NCBI GenBank assembly: GCA_003567625.1
Contig: PWZB01000018.1
Location: forward strand, 1 to 50,816
Source: Bacteroidales bacterium
GTDB taxonomy: Bacteria; Bacteroidota; Bacteroidia; Bacteroidales; UBA7960
DNA: 50,816 bases
Reading direction: 5' to 3'
Below the pieces are notes generated by a model that was given only the letters and a program-made list of their open reading frames with translations, had not been told where the DNA came from and ran no database searches. The position numbers and the translations under genes were made by a program. This document shows, in pieces, positions 7,529 through 15,902 of the stretch. The first letter of the stretch is position 1. Each line of letters opens with the position of its first letter.

Positions 7529-7819
7529 ATGTTTGAATATTCAATGATACAACCGCTTTTTTGGATGGCAATAGGGCTGTTGACAGCAATATTCTTTTTA
7601 GGATTGAGATATTGGTTTCAGGATCTTAAAATAAGAATGTATTGGTGGAAATGGCTGATGGTAGGTGTATGGCTAATCCTGCTGGCTGTTATATTAGGAG
7701 GGGCTTTTACGCTGATAGGTGAGAATGAGCCTAAGGCCGGTGTAAGATTTTTGTTGTTTTTTGGAATTCTCATTCTCTTAATCGGTGGTGGAATATGGAA
7801 AATAGTAGCAAGAAAATAA
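7529..7819 (+). CDS. rdhB: reductive dehalogenase membrane anchor (RdhB-like)
   Basis: A 96-aa protein with three predicted membrane helices (about residues 8-26, 37-60 and 69-91). It starts 20 bases after rdhA. RdhB proteins are about 90 aa with three helices and attach RdhA to the outer face of the cytoplasmic membrane. Residues between helices include RYWFQDLKIRMYWWKW. Assignment rests on size, topology and position; sequence conservation in this family is low. Confidence 0.8.
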   Translation: MFEYSMIQPLFWMAIGLLTAIFFLGLRYWFQDLKIRMYWWKWLMVGVWLILLAVILGGAFTLIGENEPKAGVRFLLFFGILILLIGGGIWKIVARK

Positions 7820-8418
7820 ACAATACAAGCAAAATGCCCGGAAAATGGTTTATAATCATTTTAATACCCCTGCTGGCCGCTTCATCGTGGCTTTTTGGCA
7901 GTATTTACTTCGCTGATGAAAACCAGTATTTGGCACAAAACAATATACTTTCAAAGGGTTATAAATATGAAAGAATTATTCCGGCCAAATGGCGCATCAC
8001 CGATAGTTTGAAAAATTATGCAGGTTATGCATATCTTGGTACCGGCGAAGGTTATGGCGGCCCTATGGCTGTTCTGACTTATACTGATACTGCTAATGTA
8101 ATTACAGATGTTGAAGTTATAATACACTCTGAAACTCACTCCTATTATCAAAAGCTGTATGAAGAGAATTTTTTCCAGGGCCTGTTACATTTACATCCAC
8201 TAAAACTTAAAAATGAAAATGAAATTGATATAATTTCAGGTGCAACACTCTCTTGTAATGGTATTATAGAAGGCATTACAGCAGGATATTCAAAAGGTGA
8301 AAGTGATAATTATCAAAACAGGCTATTTCTCTTATTTAGCGGTAAAGGGATTATCGTGATTCTTTTGTTTTTTATGGGCTTTATGATTATCGGAATAAAA
8401 AAGATGCTGAGAGCTTAA
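7795..8418 (+). CDS. FMN-binding domain membrane protein (RdhC/NqrC-like)
   Basis: A 207-aa protein with an N-terminal membrane helix (about 17-40), an exported FMN-binding domain and a C-terminal helix (about 178-200). The motif DIISGATLSCNG holds the SGAT sequence whose Thr carries covalent FMN in RnfG/NqrC-type domains. It overlaps the RdhB-like gene by 25 bases; a Met at residue 14 would remove the overlap. Full-length RdhC/PceC proteins have an FMN domain plus several NosR-like helices; here the polyferredoxin and extra helices are absent. It probably passes electrons to RdhA. Confidence 0.78.
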   Translation: MENSSKKINNTSKMPGKWFIIILIPLLAASSWLFGSIYFADENQYLAQNNILSKGYKYERIIPAKWRITDSLKNYAGYAYLGTGEGYGGPMAVLTYTDTANVITDVEVIIHSETHSYYQKLYEENFFQGLLHLHPLKLKNENEIDIISGATLSCNGIIEGITAGYSKGESDNYQNRLFLLFSGKGIIVILLFFMGFMIIGIKKMLRA

Positions 8419-8432
8419 TTTAAAATGCAACA

Positions 8433-8468
8433 AAAAACGGGGATGCAACTATTTACATCCCCGTTTTT
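8433..8468. terminator. bidirectional intrinsic terminator
   Basis: A perfect 13-bp stem (AAAAACGGGGATG pairing with CATCCCCGTTTTT) with a 10-base loop lies between the convergent FMN-binding and Spy-like genes. A/T runs on both sides make it work in both directions. Confidence 0.88.
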
Positions 8469-8486
8469 ATAGTTTGTTTTAGTGCT

Positions 8487-8990
8487 TTACCAATTTCTAT
8501 GCATACCTCTGCCCGACATTCCTCTTCCTCCTCCTCTACCGGCGCGTCCTTCACGCATTCCGGGTTGCCTGGTTCTTTTATACCTGGGAGAACTGTCAAA
8601 GTATGCTCTTTGCTCTTCGGTAAGTTGTTCCCTGATTTGTTGCCGGTGGGCAACATTGCTTTTAAGCTGTTTGTTGCGTAATTCGGTCATTTGATCAATT
8701 ACATTGTTCAACTCTTCCGAATCAGGGCTTGCTTCAAGCATTAGCGATCTTTTTTTAGCCCTCAGTTCGTCCATTTTTGCACGATGCTGAGTGCTTTCTT
8801 TTAACTGCTCTGTGCGTATAGAACTAATTTTCTCTTCCTGCTCTTCAGTCAGATCAGGAATATTCAGGCAATACTGCCTTGGATTAGCTTCCTGCGTGCG
8901 CATTTGTCCTCTTTGTGCTGTGGCATTAATAACAAATAATGCAGATAACAGCATTACAAATAATGTTGATTTAACCTTTTTTGTTTTCAT
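8487..8990 (-). CDS. Spy/CpxP-like periplasmic protein
   Basis: A small exported protein with a signal peptide (MKTKKVKSTLFVMLLSALF, cleavage near NATAQ) and a long helical body. Two LTEEQ-type motifs are visible (DLTEEQEEKI and QLTEEQRAYF), the signature of the Spy/CpxP fold, in which members act as periplasmic chaperones or metal/stress sensors. The C-terminus is rich in Gly and Arg (GRAGRGGGRGMSGRGM), probably disordered. An upstream Met two codons earlier is possible. It is preceded on the same strand by an Rrf2 regulator. Confidence 0.75.
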   Translation of the reverse strand: MKTKKVKSTLFVMLLSALFVINATAQRGQMRTQEANPRQYCLNIPDLTEEQEEKISSIRTEQLKESTQHRAKMDELRAKKRSLMLEASPDSEELNNVIDQMTELRNKQLKSNVAHRQQIREQLTEEQRAYFDSSPRYKRTRQPGMREGRAGRGGGRGMSGRGMHRNW

Positions 8991-9170
8991 AATCATATTT
9001 TTTTATGGTTTTTAAATTTTTGTTCTTTTTTAATTGTTAGATGAGATGAAGTGGAAAAGGTTTAAAACAATTAGTAAAATTATAATAACCAGGCAATTTT
9101 TGCTTAGCAGAAATTGGCTGTTAACAGGTTGGATATAAATGTGTTAGGCTCAGGGAAAATGATTAACTTT

Positions 9171-9578
9171 TTATTTTGATTCAATAAAGTCTTCCAATGT
9201 ATGATTTTGAAAGTGGTTTTTAAATTGGTTGGTCATATCTTTAACAAGGTTTCCCATAAGGCATTTATCAAAAGGGCAGACAGGTTTATCAAGCGGGCAT
9301 TCGGGCGAATATATCTCTCCTTCTATAGCTTCATAAATATTAAGGATAGTTATTTCAGATGCCGGTTTATTAAGTATAAATCCTCCACTTGGGCCTCTGA
9401 CAGATTTGAGGTAGTTGTACTTAACTAATTGCTGCAGGACTTTTGCCAGGTGATTACGTGAAGCACCAATTCTTTCAGCCAACTTGTTTACGTTAACATG
9501 ATCATTTGATTGGGCAATCAGTACCATTGAGTGTAAAGCCAGGGAAGCAGCTTCTGATAATTGCAATATTTTAGCCAT
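9171..9578 (-). CDS. Rrf2-family transcriptional regulator
   Basis: A 135-aa winged-helix protein with the Rrf2 hallmark VRGPSGGFIL (wing) after the recognition helix GASRNHLAKVLQQL. Three cysteines (Cys94, Cys101, Cys106; spacing C-x6-C-x4-C) sit where IscR/NsrR-type members hold an Fe-S cluster. It is therefore probably a redox, NO or Fe-S sensor. Targets are unknown; the Spy-like gene downstream on the same strand is one possibility. Confidence 0.87.
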   Translation of the reverse strand: MAKILQLSEAASLALHSMVLIAQSNDHVNVNKLAERIGASRNHLAKVLQQLVKYNYLKSVRGPSGGFILNKPASEITILNIYEAIEGEIYSPECPLDKPVCPFDKCLMGNLVKDMTNQFKNHFQNHTLEDFIESK

Positions 9579-9735
9579 AACCTGTTATTTGCAGTTTTTG
9601 TTCAAATATCGTAATAATTAATAAATAAAAACAAAAATTTTAGTTATAATTTACTTTTTATAAGCCATAAATTATTTGGGGTTTAATGAAGTATGACTTA
9701 ATCATTCAGTGGTGGTTATATTATAAAAAGGTTAT

Positions 9736-9743
9736 TACTTTTG
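9736..9743 (+). promoter_or_regulatory. -7 promoter box upstream of ribD
   Basis: TACTTTTG matches TAnnTTTG, 40 bases before the ribD start. No FMN riboswitch-like conserved blocks were seen between here and the gene. Confidence 0.45.
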
Positions 9744-9783
9744 TAAAGCGTAAAGTATTTATTGACAGTAAGTCTTCAAGTAT

Positions 9784-10827
9784 ATGATAGAAGAGTTTTA
9801 TATGCGGCGATGTTTTGAAATTGCCACTTTGGGCCTGGGCAATGTTGCGCCTAATCCGCTTGTAGGGTCGGTAGTTGTGCACAATGACAGGATAATTGGT
9901 GAAGGATATCATATGGAGTATGGTATGGCACATGCTGAAGTTAATGCCATAAACAATGTAGTGGATCCATCCCTTTTAAAGGATTCAACACTGTATGTAA
10001 ACCTTGAGCCTTGCTGCCATCATGGAAAGACACTGCCTTGTACCGATTTGATCATACAGACAGGCATAAAACAAGTAGTTATAGGCAGTGTTGACCTTCA
10101 TCATGTTGTTGCCGGCAAAGGTATATCCAGGCTTCGTAATGCAGGCTGTGAAGTAAAAACAGGTGTTTTAAAGAGCGAATCCTATAATTTGAACCGCCGG
10201 TTTTTTACTTTTCATGAAAAAAGACGTCCTTATATAATATTAAAATGGGCACAATCAGCGGATGGTTTTATAGATTTTGAAAGGAAGCCCGGAACCGCAA
10301 TAGGCCCTAACTGGATTACCAGCAAATACCTGCGGATACTCGTTCACAAATGGCGCTCGGAAGAACAGGCTATTATGGTGGGAACCAATACGGCCAGATT
10401 AGACAATCCCAGGCTAAATACACGTTTGTGGCCCGGCAAAAGCCCCGTCAGAATTATTATTGACCCGGACCTTGAATTACCTGCAGGCCTCAATGTATTT
10501 GACGATTCACAGAAAACAATTATAGTAAATCAACGATCAGAAAAAACACAAGGCAATACAACCTGGCATAAAGCCGATTGCTCTGATGCACAAATGATAC
10601 CAAAGTTAATGCACTTTTTATATGAAATGGATATTCAATCGGTTATAATTGAGGGCGGAAGAGTTTTGTTGCAAAGCTTTATTGATCAGGGTTATTGGGA
10701 TGAAGCAAGGGTGTTGTCAGGAAGACAATTTTTTGCATGGGGCATTCGTGCTCCTTCAATAAAAGGTAAAGCAGAAACGAAAGAAAATTTTCACGGTGAA
10801 TCACTTTATACTTTTCGCAATTTATAA
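9784..10827 (+). CDS. ribD: bifunctional riboflavin biosynthesis deaminase/reductase RibD
   Basis: A 347-aa two-domain enzyme of riboflavin synthesis. The N-terminal cytidine-deaminase-type zinc domain shows H50-A-E52 and PCCHHGKTLPC (Cys77, Cys86); it deaminates the pyrimidine intermediate. The C-terminal domain, from about residue 145, is the NADPH-dependent reductase (LKWAQSADGFI; IIEGGRVLLQSFI). Length is normal. It stands alone rather than in a rib operon, which is common in Bacteroidota. Confidence 0.95.
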   Translation: MIEEFYMRRCFEIATLGLGNVAPNPLVGSVVVHNDRIIGEGYHMEYGMAHAEVNAINNVVDPSLLKDSTLYVNLEPCCHHGKTLPCTDLIIQTGIKQVVIGSVDLHHVVAGKGISRLRNAGCEVKTGVLKSESYNLNRRFFTFHEKRRPYIILKWAQSADGFIDFERKPGTAIGPNWITSKYLRILVHKWRSEEQAIMVGTNTARLDNPRLNTRLWPGKSPVRIIIDPDLELPAGLNVFDDSQKTIIVNQRSEKTQGNTTWHKADCSDAQMIPKLMHFLYEMDIQSVIIEGGRVLLQSFIDQGYWDEARVLSGRQFFAWGIRAPSIKGKAETKENFHGESLYTFRNL

Positions 10828-10893
10828 ATATTTCCGCGCAAAAACGTCAATTTTCACCGGCCAAAAAATTATTCCGTAGCCTTCTGAATCTAA

Positions 10894-11050
10894 TAAGTGT
10901 TTGTCTATAATATCAAACTTTTTTTTGAATAACGAATATCGATTACTCACTTAATATTTTATTTTATTTGGTGTTCGTGAGATCGCAATGTTATTCCCTT
11001 CGCTCATTGTCTCCCTTTGGTCGGCACGCTAAGTTAACGATTTTTGATTT
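10894..11050 (+). repeat. dispersed intergenic repeat, copy A
   Basis: About 140 bases (from tatcaaactt to aacgatttttgattt) match 18310-18450 with only a few differences. It begins with TAAGTGTTTGTCTATAA, a variant of the TTAGTGTCTGTCTATAA end found on other intergenic repeats here. It is non-coding and lies between ribD and coaE. Confidence 0.75.
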
Positions 11051-11103
11051 TACAAAAAAATGATACACATATCTTTGATCTGATCCGGTCATGAGTTTTC
11101 AGA

Positions 11104-11697
11104 TCATCGGGTCGCTATTTTCAGAAGTTTATTGTGAATATCAATTACCTGGGGTATCAGAAGTTTTTTTTCATCGTTATATATCACGTAATCGGCTTTA
11201 CTGACTTTTGTTTTTTGGTCAATCTGATTAGCAAGTCGTTCTTTAATTTGCCCGGCGGAAACATTATCTCTTTTTTTAACCCTTTCAATCATGAGATTGA
11301 CTGATGATGCTACTACAATTATTTTATCGAGATCTTTATAACTCCATGTTTCGTAAAGCAAGGCGGCTTCCTTCAAAACATAGGGCTGTGATTTACGATT
11401 ATTTGCCCAATTTTTAAAATCTTCAATAACCCGGGGGTGAATTATGTTATTAAGATTTTGCAGAGCATTTTTGTCATTAAAAACTATTTTTGCAAGTTTG
11501 TGATTAACAATGTTTTCATTTTCATCAAACACTTTTTGTCCGAAAAGTTCCCTGATCTTTTTCTTCGATTTATTTCCGTGCAGGATTTCTTTGGCTTTAC
11601 CGTCGGCATAATAGATATCAACATCAAGCAGTTCAAATATCCTGCAAACGGTGGTTTTGCCGCTTCCTATATTGCCTGTTATTCCAACTTTAAGCAT
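11104..11697 (-). CDS. coaE: dephospho-CoA kinase
   Basis: A 197-aa P-loop kinase catalysing the last step of CoA synthesis. The Walker A motif GITGNIGSGKTT is at residues 5-16. The family motifs ADGKAKEIL and LLYETW are present. It is the last gene of the minus-strand group nusB, yajC, YbbR protein, coaE, the standard order in Bacteroidota. Confidence 0.95.
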   Translation of the reverse strand: MLKVGITGNIGSGKTTVCRIFELLDVDIYYADGKAKEILHGNKSKKKIRELFGQKVFDENENIVNHKLAKIVFNDKNALQNLNNIIHPRVIEDFKNWANNRKSQPYVLKEAALLYETWSYKDLDKIIVVASSVNLMIERVKKRDNVSAGQIKERLANQIDQKTKVSKADYVIYNDEKKLLIPQVIDIHNKLLKIATR

Positions 11698-11936
11698 TAT
11701 TGCAATAAAATATATTCATAAAAAAGATTTTGTCCTGATCATTTAAATATTTTACGGCTTGATGTTTATTGTTGTAAAAAGCAGAATGTTACATTCTTTT
11801 TCAAAGGTATTTGTTATTAAAAGTGCCGGTAATTTTACTGATCTCTTTGATAGCGTCATTGTCACCGGATTAAAATTTTACCGTGTTGTCAAATCATTGG
11901 GTACTTTTGTCATAAAGCTCTGTTGAAGCATCAAAA

Positions 11937-12413
11937 TTAATCTCCATTTCTATTTTTTTCTGCTTCTTTAATTTTCAGGAATAATGTATCAGGTTTAACA
12001 GAAATAATTTCTGGTTTTTCATACATAAAGGATGGTAAATTTGGTATTATTTGGCGACCGGTAATAAAGTAATAAAAGTTTCCATTTATTTCAATAGGAT
12101 GGAAACGGGCAAAATCCAAATCGACATAACCGGGCCGTCTTACCAGTTGCATATAAAACAATCTGGTACTAACGGCTTGCAAATTCACAGTAATTTTTTC
12201 ATGGCTCATCTTGTCAATAACCAGGTCGGCCGGGGTGTTTGAAACGTTTATTTCCAGGTTAAAGTTGGCTTCATTCTCGCGGGAGAGGTTTATTATTAGC
12301 CAAAACAATATACTTAAAAGAACAAAAGAAAAAAAGGTATAGATCTTTTTTTTTCTTTTAGGGTCTTTAGGAAAAAATTTTTCAGCATTAGTTGTTTTAA
12401 AGATTTTTTTCAC
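11937..12413 (-). CDS. YbbR/CdaR-like membrane-anchored protein, short
   Basis: A 158-aa protein with a basic N-terminus, one membrane helix (about 25-45, TFFSFVLLSILFWLIINLS) and a single YbbR-like beta domain (LEINVSNTPADLVI; ISVKPDTLFLKI). Homologues in this position are, as I recall, roughly twice as long with several YbbR repeats, so this copy may be shortened. The 239 bases to coaE hold no open frame. Position between yajC and coaE supports the assignment. Confidence 0.7.
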   Translation of the reverse strand: MKKIFKTTNAEKFFPKDPKRKKKIYTFFSFVLLSILFWLIINLSRENEANFNLEINVSNTPADLVIDKMSHEKITVNLQAVSTRLFYMQLVRRPGYVDLDFARFHPIEINGNFYYFITGRQIIPNLPSFMYEKPEIISVKPDTLFLKIKEAEKNRNGD

Positions 12414-12470
12414 GGAATTGAAATGATTATAAAAACAACAACTAATTTAACATTCCCGGATTACACTATA

Positions 12471-12806
12471 CTATCGCCTTTGAGAGTCAAGCGTCTCTGA
12501 AGGACCATCCATTGCGATAGCAGATTTTTCAACTTTAAGCTTGTTTTGACCTTCGACTTCAATGGTTACGGTTTTATCCTGCATTTCCACAATCTTACCG
12601 TGAATACCCCCTATGGTTATTATTCTATCTCCTTTTTTAAGGCTTTCACGATATTTGCGCAAATCTTTTGATTTTTTCATCTGCGGTCTAATAAAAAACA
12701 TATAAAATACCACGATAATCAACAACAAAAAAATCAAAGTTTGAGGTTGAAAACCTTCTTTTCCTGTTGCTTCCGTTAGTAATACTGTCAAATAATTCAT
12801 AATCAT
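12471..12806 (-). CDS. yajC: preprotein translocase accessory subunit YajC
   Basis: A 111-aa protein with one N-terminal membrane helix followed by the YajC signature FFIRPQMKKSKD (about 37-48) and the beta-rich block GDRIITIGGIHGKIVEM. It associates with SecDF at the Sec translocon. The start MIMNYLT could be either of two Met codons six bases apart. It sits between nusB and the YbbR gene. Confidence 0.93.
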   Translation of the reverse strand: MIMNYLTVLLTEATGKEGFQPQTLIFLLLIIVVFYMFFIRPQMKKSKDLRKYRESLKKGDRIITIGGIHGKIVEMQDKTVTIEVEGQNKLKVEKSAIAMDGPSETLDSQRR

Positions 12807-12928
12807 ATTTAGTTTTACAGTTTATAAAAATTTATTTGTTCTGTGATAGTTAAGTTGAAAACTTTTTGATTTTATAGAAATGCATTGATAAAATTAATTA
12901 TTCTCAACCGGTAACAAAATTAATAAAA

Positions 12929-13882
12929 TTAAGAATAAGTTTTATTTATTAGTCCTGTGCCGCTTTTTTTGATTTCACCTTTTTTTTCAAGGTCAATAAA
13001 AAGTTTATCCAGTACACCATTAATAAAGACCTTGCTTTTTTGAGTGCTGTACATTTTTGAAAGTTCTATATATTCGTTGAGTGTCACTTTCACAGGTATT
13101 TCTGCGAATTTGACCAGTTCTGTCAATGCCATTTTCATAAGAATAATATCCATAAGTGCAATACGGTCAATATCCCAGTTTTTTGCTTTTTCACTTATCA
13201 TGGGATCAAAAATTTCACTGTTCAAAACAGTCTTATTGAAAAGCTCCCTGGCAAATATTTTATCAGAATCATCTTTAAAAAGATTTAGTAGTTTTATATC
13301 ATTATCTTTTTCTCTCAAATTGTTTATAGTTTTTACGGTCATTCTGAAAATAAGCTCCCAGTCATCAATCCAGTAAATAGATTTATCTTCATAAAAATGA
13401 TGAAGAAGTTCAAAATCGCAAATGAGTGTTTTGTGTATATTTAAAATAAATTTTTTTTCTTCTTCAAAAGTGTGACCGCCTTTTTCGATGTATTTTCGGA
13501 AAATTTCAGATCTGCGGATATGAAAGAAAATCTTCCTGACTAATTCATGTTCATTTGACCAGCTAATGTGTTTATCCTTGCAAGCCTCATTAAGTGACTT
13601 GCTTTCTCTTATAATCTCGATAATACGATTTTCAGTAAATCTTAATCCTGATTGTATGTCATTGCCCGGGGTAAGATTGTTCAGCTTTCGCTCTTCAAAA
13701 TATTTTCCGGCTACATAACCAAGTTCACCAATTAGAAGTAACTGATGAAGATAAAGCTCAAATGTCTTTTTAATATTGAAAAACAATTCTTTTTCACCAC
13801 TGACAAGATCATCATTAGCAGTTTGAAAAAATGCATAAAGAACCTGCAGTACTTTTACTCTCAAATGCCTTCTGTTGAGCAT
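12929..13882 (-). CDS. nusB: transcription antitermination factor NusB (long Bacteroidota form)
   Basis: A 317-aa protein beginning MLNRRHLRVKVLQVLYAFFQ, the NusB-type RNA-binding N-terminus. The C-terminal NusB core is at about 225-300 (WDIDRIALMDIILMKMALTEL, VTLNEYIELSK). The roughly 150-residue insertion makes it twice the size of E. coli NusB, as is normal in Bacteroidota. It functions with NusE in rRNA antitermination. It is first in the nusB-yajC-YbbR-coaE set. Confidence 0.93.
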   Translation of the reverse strand: MLNRRHLRVKVLQVLYAFFQTANDDLVSGEKELFFNIKKTFELYLHQLLLIGELGYVAGKYFEERKLNNLTPGNDIQSGLRFTENRIIEIIRESKSLNEACKDKHISWSNEHELVRKIFFHIRRSEIFRKYIEKGGHTFEEEKKFILNIHKTLICDFELLHHFYEDKSIYWIDDWELIFRMTVKTINNLREKDNDIKLLNLFKDDSDKIFARELFNKTVLNSEIFDPMISEKAKNWDIDRIALMDIILMKMALTELVKFAEIPVKVTLNEYIELSKMYSTQKSKVFINGVLDKLFIDLEKKGEIKKSGTGLINKTYS

Positions 13883-14145
13883 AAAAATGCAAATAACGTT
13901 AAATAAAAATTAATTCCTTCCTAAAATAACACTCTGTTAATAATCAAAGGTAGATTAAAGATCAGGCAAAGGTAATTTTTTTTAATTGAGGTTCAAAAAA
14001 AGAGACAAAAAGTCTTTAACAATTAATATTTCTTCATTAAATTTGTAACTGATATGGAATAAATTTTGTATTACTATTTTTGTTTTAAATTAAATATTTT
14101 TAAATATTTCTTTTATATTTGGCAAAAAAAACGAAAAGAGGATTT

Positions 14146-14697
14146 ATGGACGAAAAAGGAAGCAAAGGCCCGAGAGGGGAAGTATTTACAAAAACGATCA
14201 GAGCGGGGAAGCGTACTTACTTTTTTGATGTTAAAACCACCCGTTCCAATGAATTTTACCTGACAATTACCGAGAGCAAAAAGCGGTTTAACCAGCAGAG
14301 CGGAAAGTTTTATTATGAAAAACACAAATTATTCCTTTATCCTGAGGATTTTGAAAAATTCACGGATGCCTTGAAAGAATCTTTTTCTTTTATTGATTCC
14401 AGCAATCCCGAAGATTTTTCTGATGAATTTCAAAAGCCGGGGCTTGATGATATAAAATTCGAGGATCTGGATAAGGAGAAAAAAGAAAAGACTGACGAAT
14501 CAGAAGAAAACAAGGAAAGCAGCACGGATGAAGTAAGTTTGGAATCAGGTGAAAAAGATGTTAAGCCAGCCGGTAAAGAAGAGGAAGAAGAAGAGGAAGA
14601 AGAAGAGGAAGAAGAAAAGGAAGAAAAAAAGAGTAAGACAGAGGATAAAAAAGAAAGTAAGGAAGGAAAAGAAAAAAAAGAGGAAGATAATAAATAA
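14146..14697 (+). CDS. PUR-alpha-like nucleic-acid-binding protein (DUF3276, BpuR type)
   Basis: A 183-aa protein with one PUR domain (about residues 7-90: VFTKTIRAGKRTYFFDVKTTR, then YLTITESKKRF and HKLFLYPEDFEKF). Members bind single-stranded DNA and RNA. I chose the ATG preceded by AGAGGA rather than the TTG nine codons upstream (14119). The C-terminal half is a long Glu/Lys/Ser tail encoded by a gaa/gag microsatellite (about 14576-14626), probably disordered and variable in length. Confidence 0.85.
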   Translation: MDEKGSKGPRGEVFTKTIRAGKRTYFFDVKTTRSNEFYLTITESKKRFNQQSGKFYYEKHKLFLYPEDFEKFTDALKESFSFIDSSNPEDFSDEFQKPGLDDIKFEDLDKEKKEKTDESEENKESSTDEVSLESGEKDVKPAGKEEEEEEEEEEEEEKEEKKSKTEDKKESKEGKEKKEEDNK

Positions 14698-15097
14698 TCC
14701 TTTTACGCACTGTTGGAAACGGTAGACGGGAAATGACATTAATGAAATAGCTGAAAAAATGCTTTTCAGTGTTTTAAATTTTATCCGGTATCAATAATGT
14801 TATCAACCCTTGATATTTAGATAAGTAAGGCATAATTTGTCAATTATTAATATTTTTTTTTAAAAAAGCAACCCCAAAAGCAACCTAAAATTGTAACTTT
14901 GCAATCTTTGGGCAGGAATAATTTATGCCTTCATATAAACCCTGATACAGGCTTGTTTAATGATATTTTAATATATTAACTATAGTTTTTGTAGTTTAAA
15001 AATGTTATCAATTTAAATAAAAACTTAACGGAAAAAGGAATTTAGCCAGATTAAGAAAAGCTGAATTTCAAAAACAAAAAATACTATTATATCGCAT
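14698..15097 (+). promoter_or_regulatory. 400-bp leader region upstream of parA
   Basis: It contains no gene. A -7-type box TAACTTTG lies at 14894-14901, about 200 bases before parA, implying a long untranslated leader. A 9-bp inverted pair AAGGCATAA/TTATGCCTT brackets that box. No consensus parS site was found in it. Confidence 0.4.
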
Positions 15098-15901
15098 ATG
15101 AGTAAAGTAATAACTATCGCCAATCAAAAAGGTGGTGTAGGTAAAACAACCACTGCTATCAACCTTGCAGCGAGCCTTGCTGTACTTGATTATAAAACAT
15201 TGCTTATTGATGCAGACCCGCAGTCAAATGCTACATCGGGTGTAGGTTTTGATCCGAAAGTGGTCAAAACAAGTATTTATGAATGTATTATAGATGATGT
15301 AGAACCAAAAAACATCATGTTAAATACATCCACTCCCAACCTCGATCTGATACCAGCCCATATTGACCTTGTGGGTGCGGAAATAGAAATTATAAACCTT
15401 CCCAACCGTGAAAAGATGATGAAGAAAGTGGTTGATCAAATCAAAGATAATTATGATTTTGTCATTATTGACTGCTCGCCTTCCCTGGGTTTGATAACTG
15501 TTAATGCACTTACTGCAGCCGATTCGGTTATTATTCCCGTACAGTGCGAATATTTTGCCCTTGAAGGTTTGGGCAAGTTGCTTAATACAATTAAAATAGT
15601 TCAGACACGATTAAATACCAAGCTTGAAATAGAAGGAATACTTCTTACAATGTACGATAGCCGGTTACGCCTTTCAAACCAGGTTGTAGAAGAGGTAAGG
15701 ATGCATTTCCAGGAGTTGGTTTTCGATACCATTATTCAAAGAAACATAAAGCTTGGAGAAGCACCAAGTTTTGGTGAAACAGTCATTATGCATGATGCCC
15801 AAAGCAAAGGAGCTGTCAATCATTTGAACCTTGCACGTGAAATACTCCAAAAAAATGATATGACTAAAATGGAGCAAAAAGAAAAAAACATAAATATATA
15901 A
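15098..15901 (+). CDS. parA: chromosome partitioning ATPase ParA/Soj
   Basis: A 267-aa deviant Walker A ATPase. KGGVGKTTT (residues 10-18) is the P-loop, LLIDADPQSNATSG the A' motif and VIIDCSPSLGL the Walker B. It lacks the N-terminal HTH of plasmid ParAs, so it is the chromosomal Soj type. It works with ParB in origin segregation. parB starts one base after the stop codon. Confidence 0.95.
   Translation: MSKVITIANQKGGVGKTTTAINLAASLAVLDYKTLLIDADPQSNATSGVGFDPKVVKTSIYECIIDDVEPKNIMLNTSTPNLDLIPAHIDLVGAEIEIINLPNREKMMKKVVDQIKDNYDFVIIDCSPSLGLITVNALTAADSVIIPVQCEYFALEGLGKLLNTIKIVQTRLNTKLEIEGILLTMYDSRLRLSNQVVEEVRMHFQELVFDTIIQRNIKLGEAPSFGETVIMHDAQSKGAVNHLNLAREILQKNDMTKMEQKEKNINI
15829..15844. promoter_or_regulatory. 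parS-like site inside the 3' end of parA (candidate)
   Basis: CCTTGCACGTGAAATA matches the near-universal parS TGTTTCACGTGAAACA at 12 of 16 positions, including the central CACGTGAAA. The same bases encode the conserved LAREI segment of ParA, so the match could arise from coding constraint. Confidence 0.3.
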
Positions 15902-15902
15902 A

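Noticed and set aside
9579..9783. FMN riboswitch upstream of ribD
   Set aside because: None of the conserved RFN-element blocks could be found in the 205-base gap.
11698..11936. Possible decayed C-terminus of the YbbR-like protein
   Set aside because: Conceptual translation shows about five stops in 80 codons, which is what random sequence would give, and no YbbR-like residues are convincing.
14545..14739. Phe/Leu-rich minus-strand ORF
   Set aside because: It is the antisense of the gaa/gag microsatellite in the PUR-domain gene.
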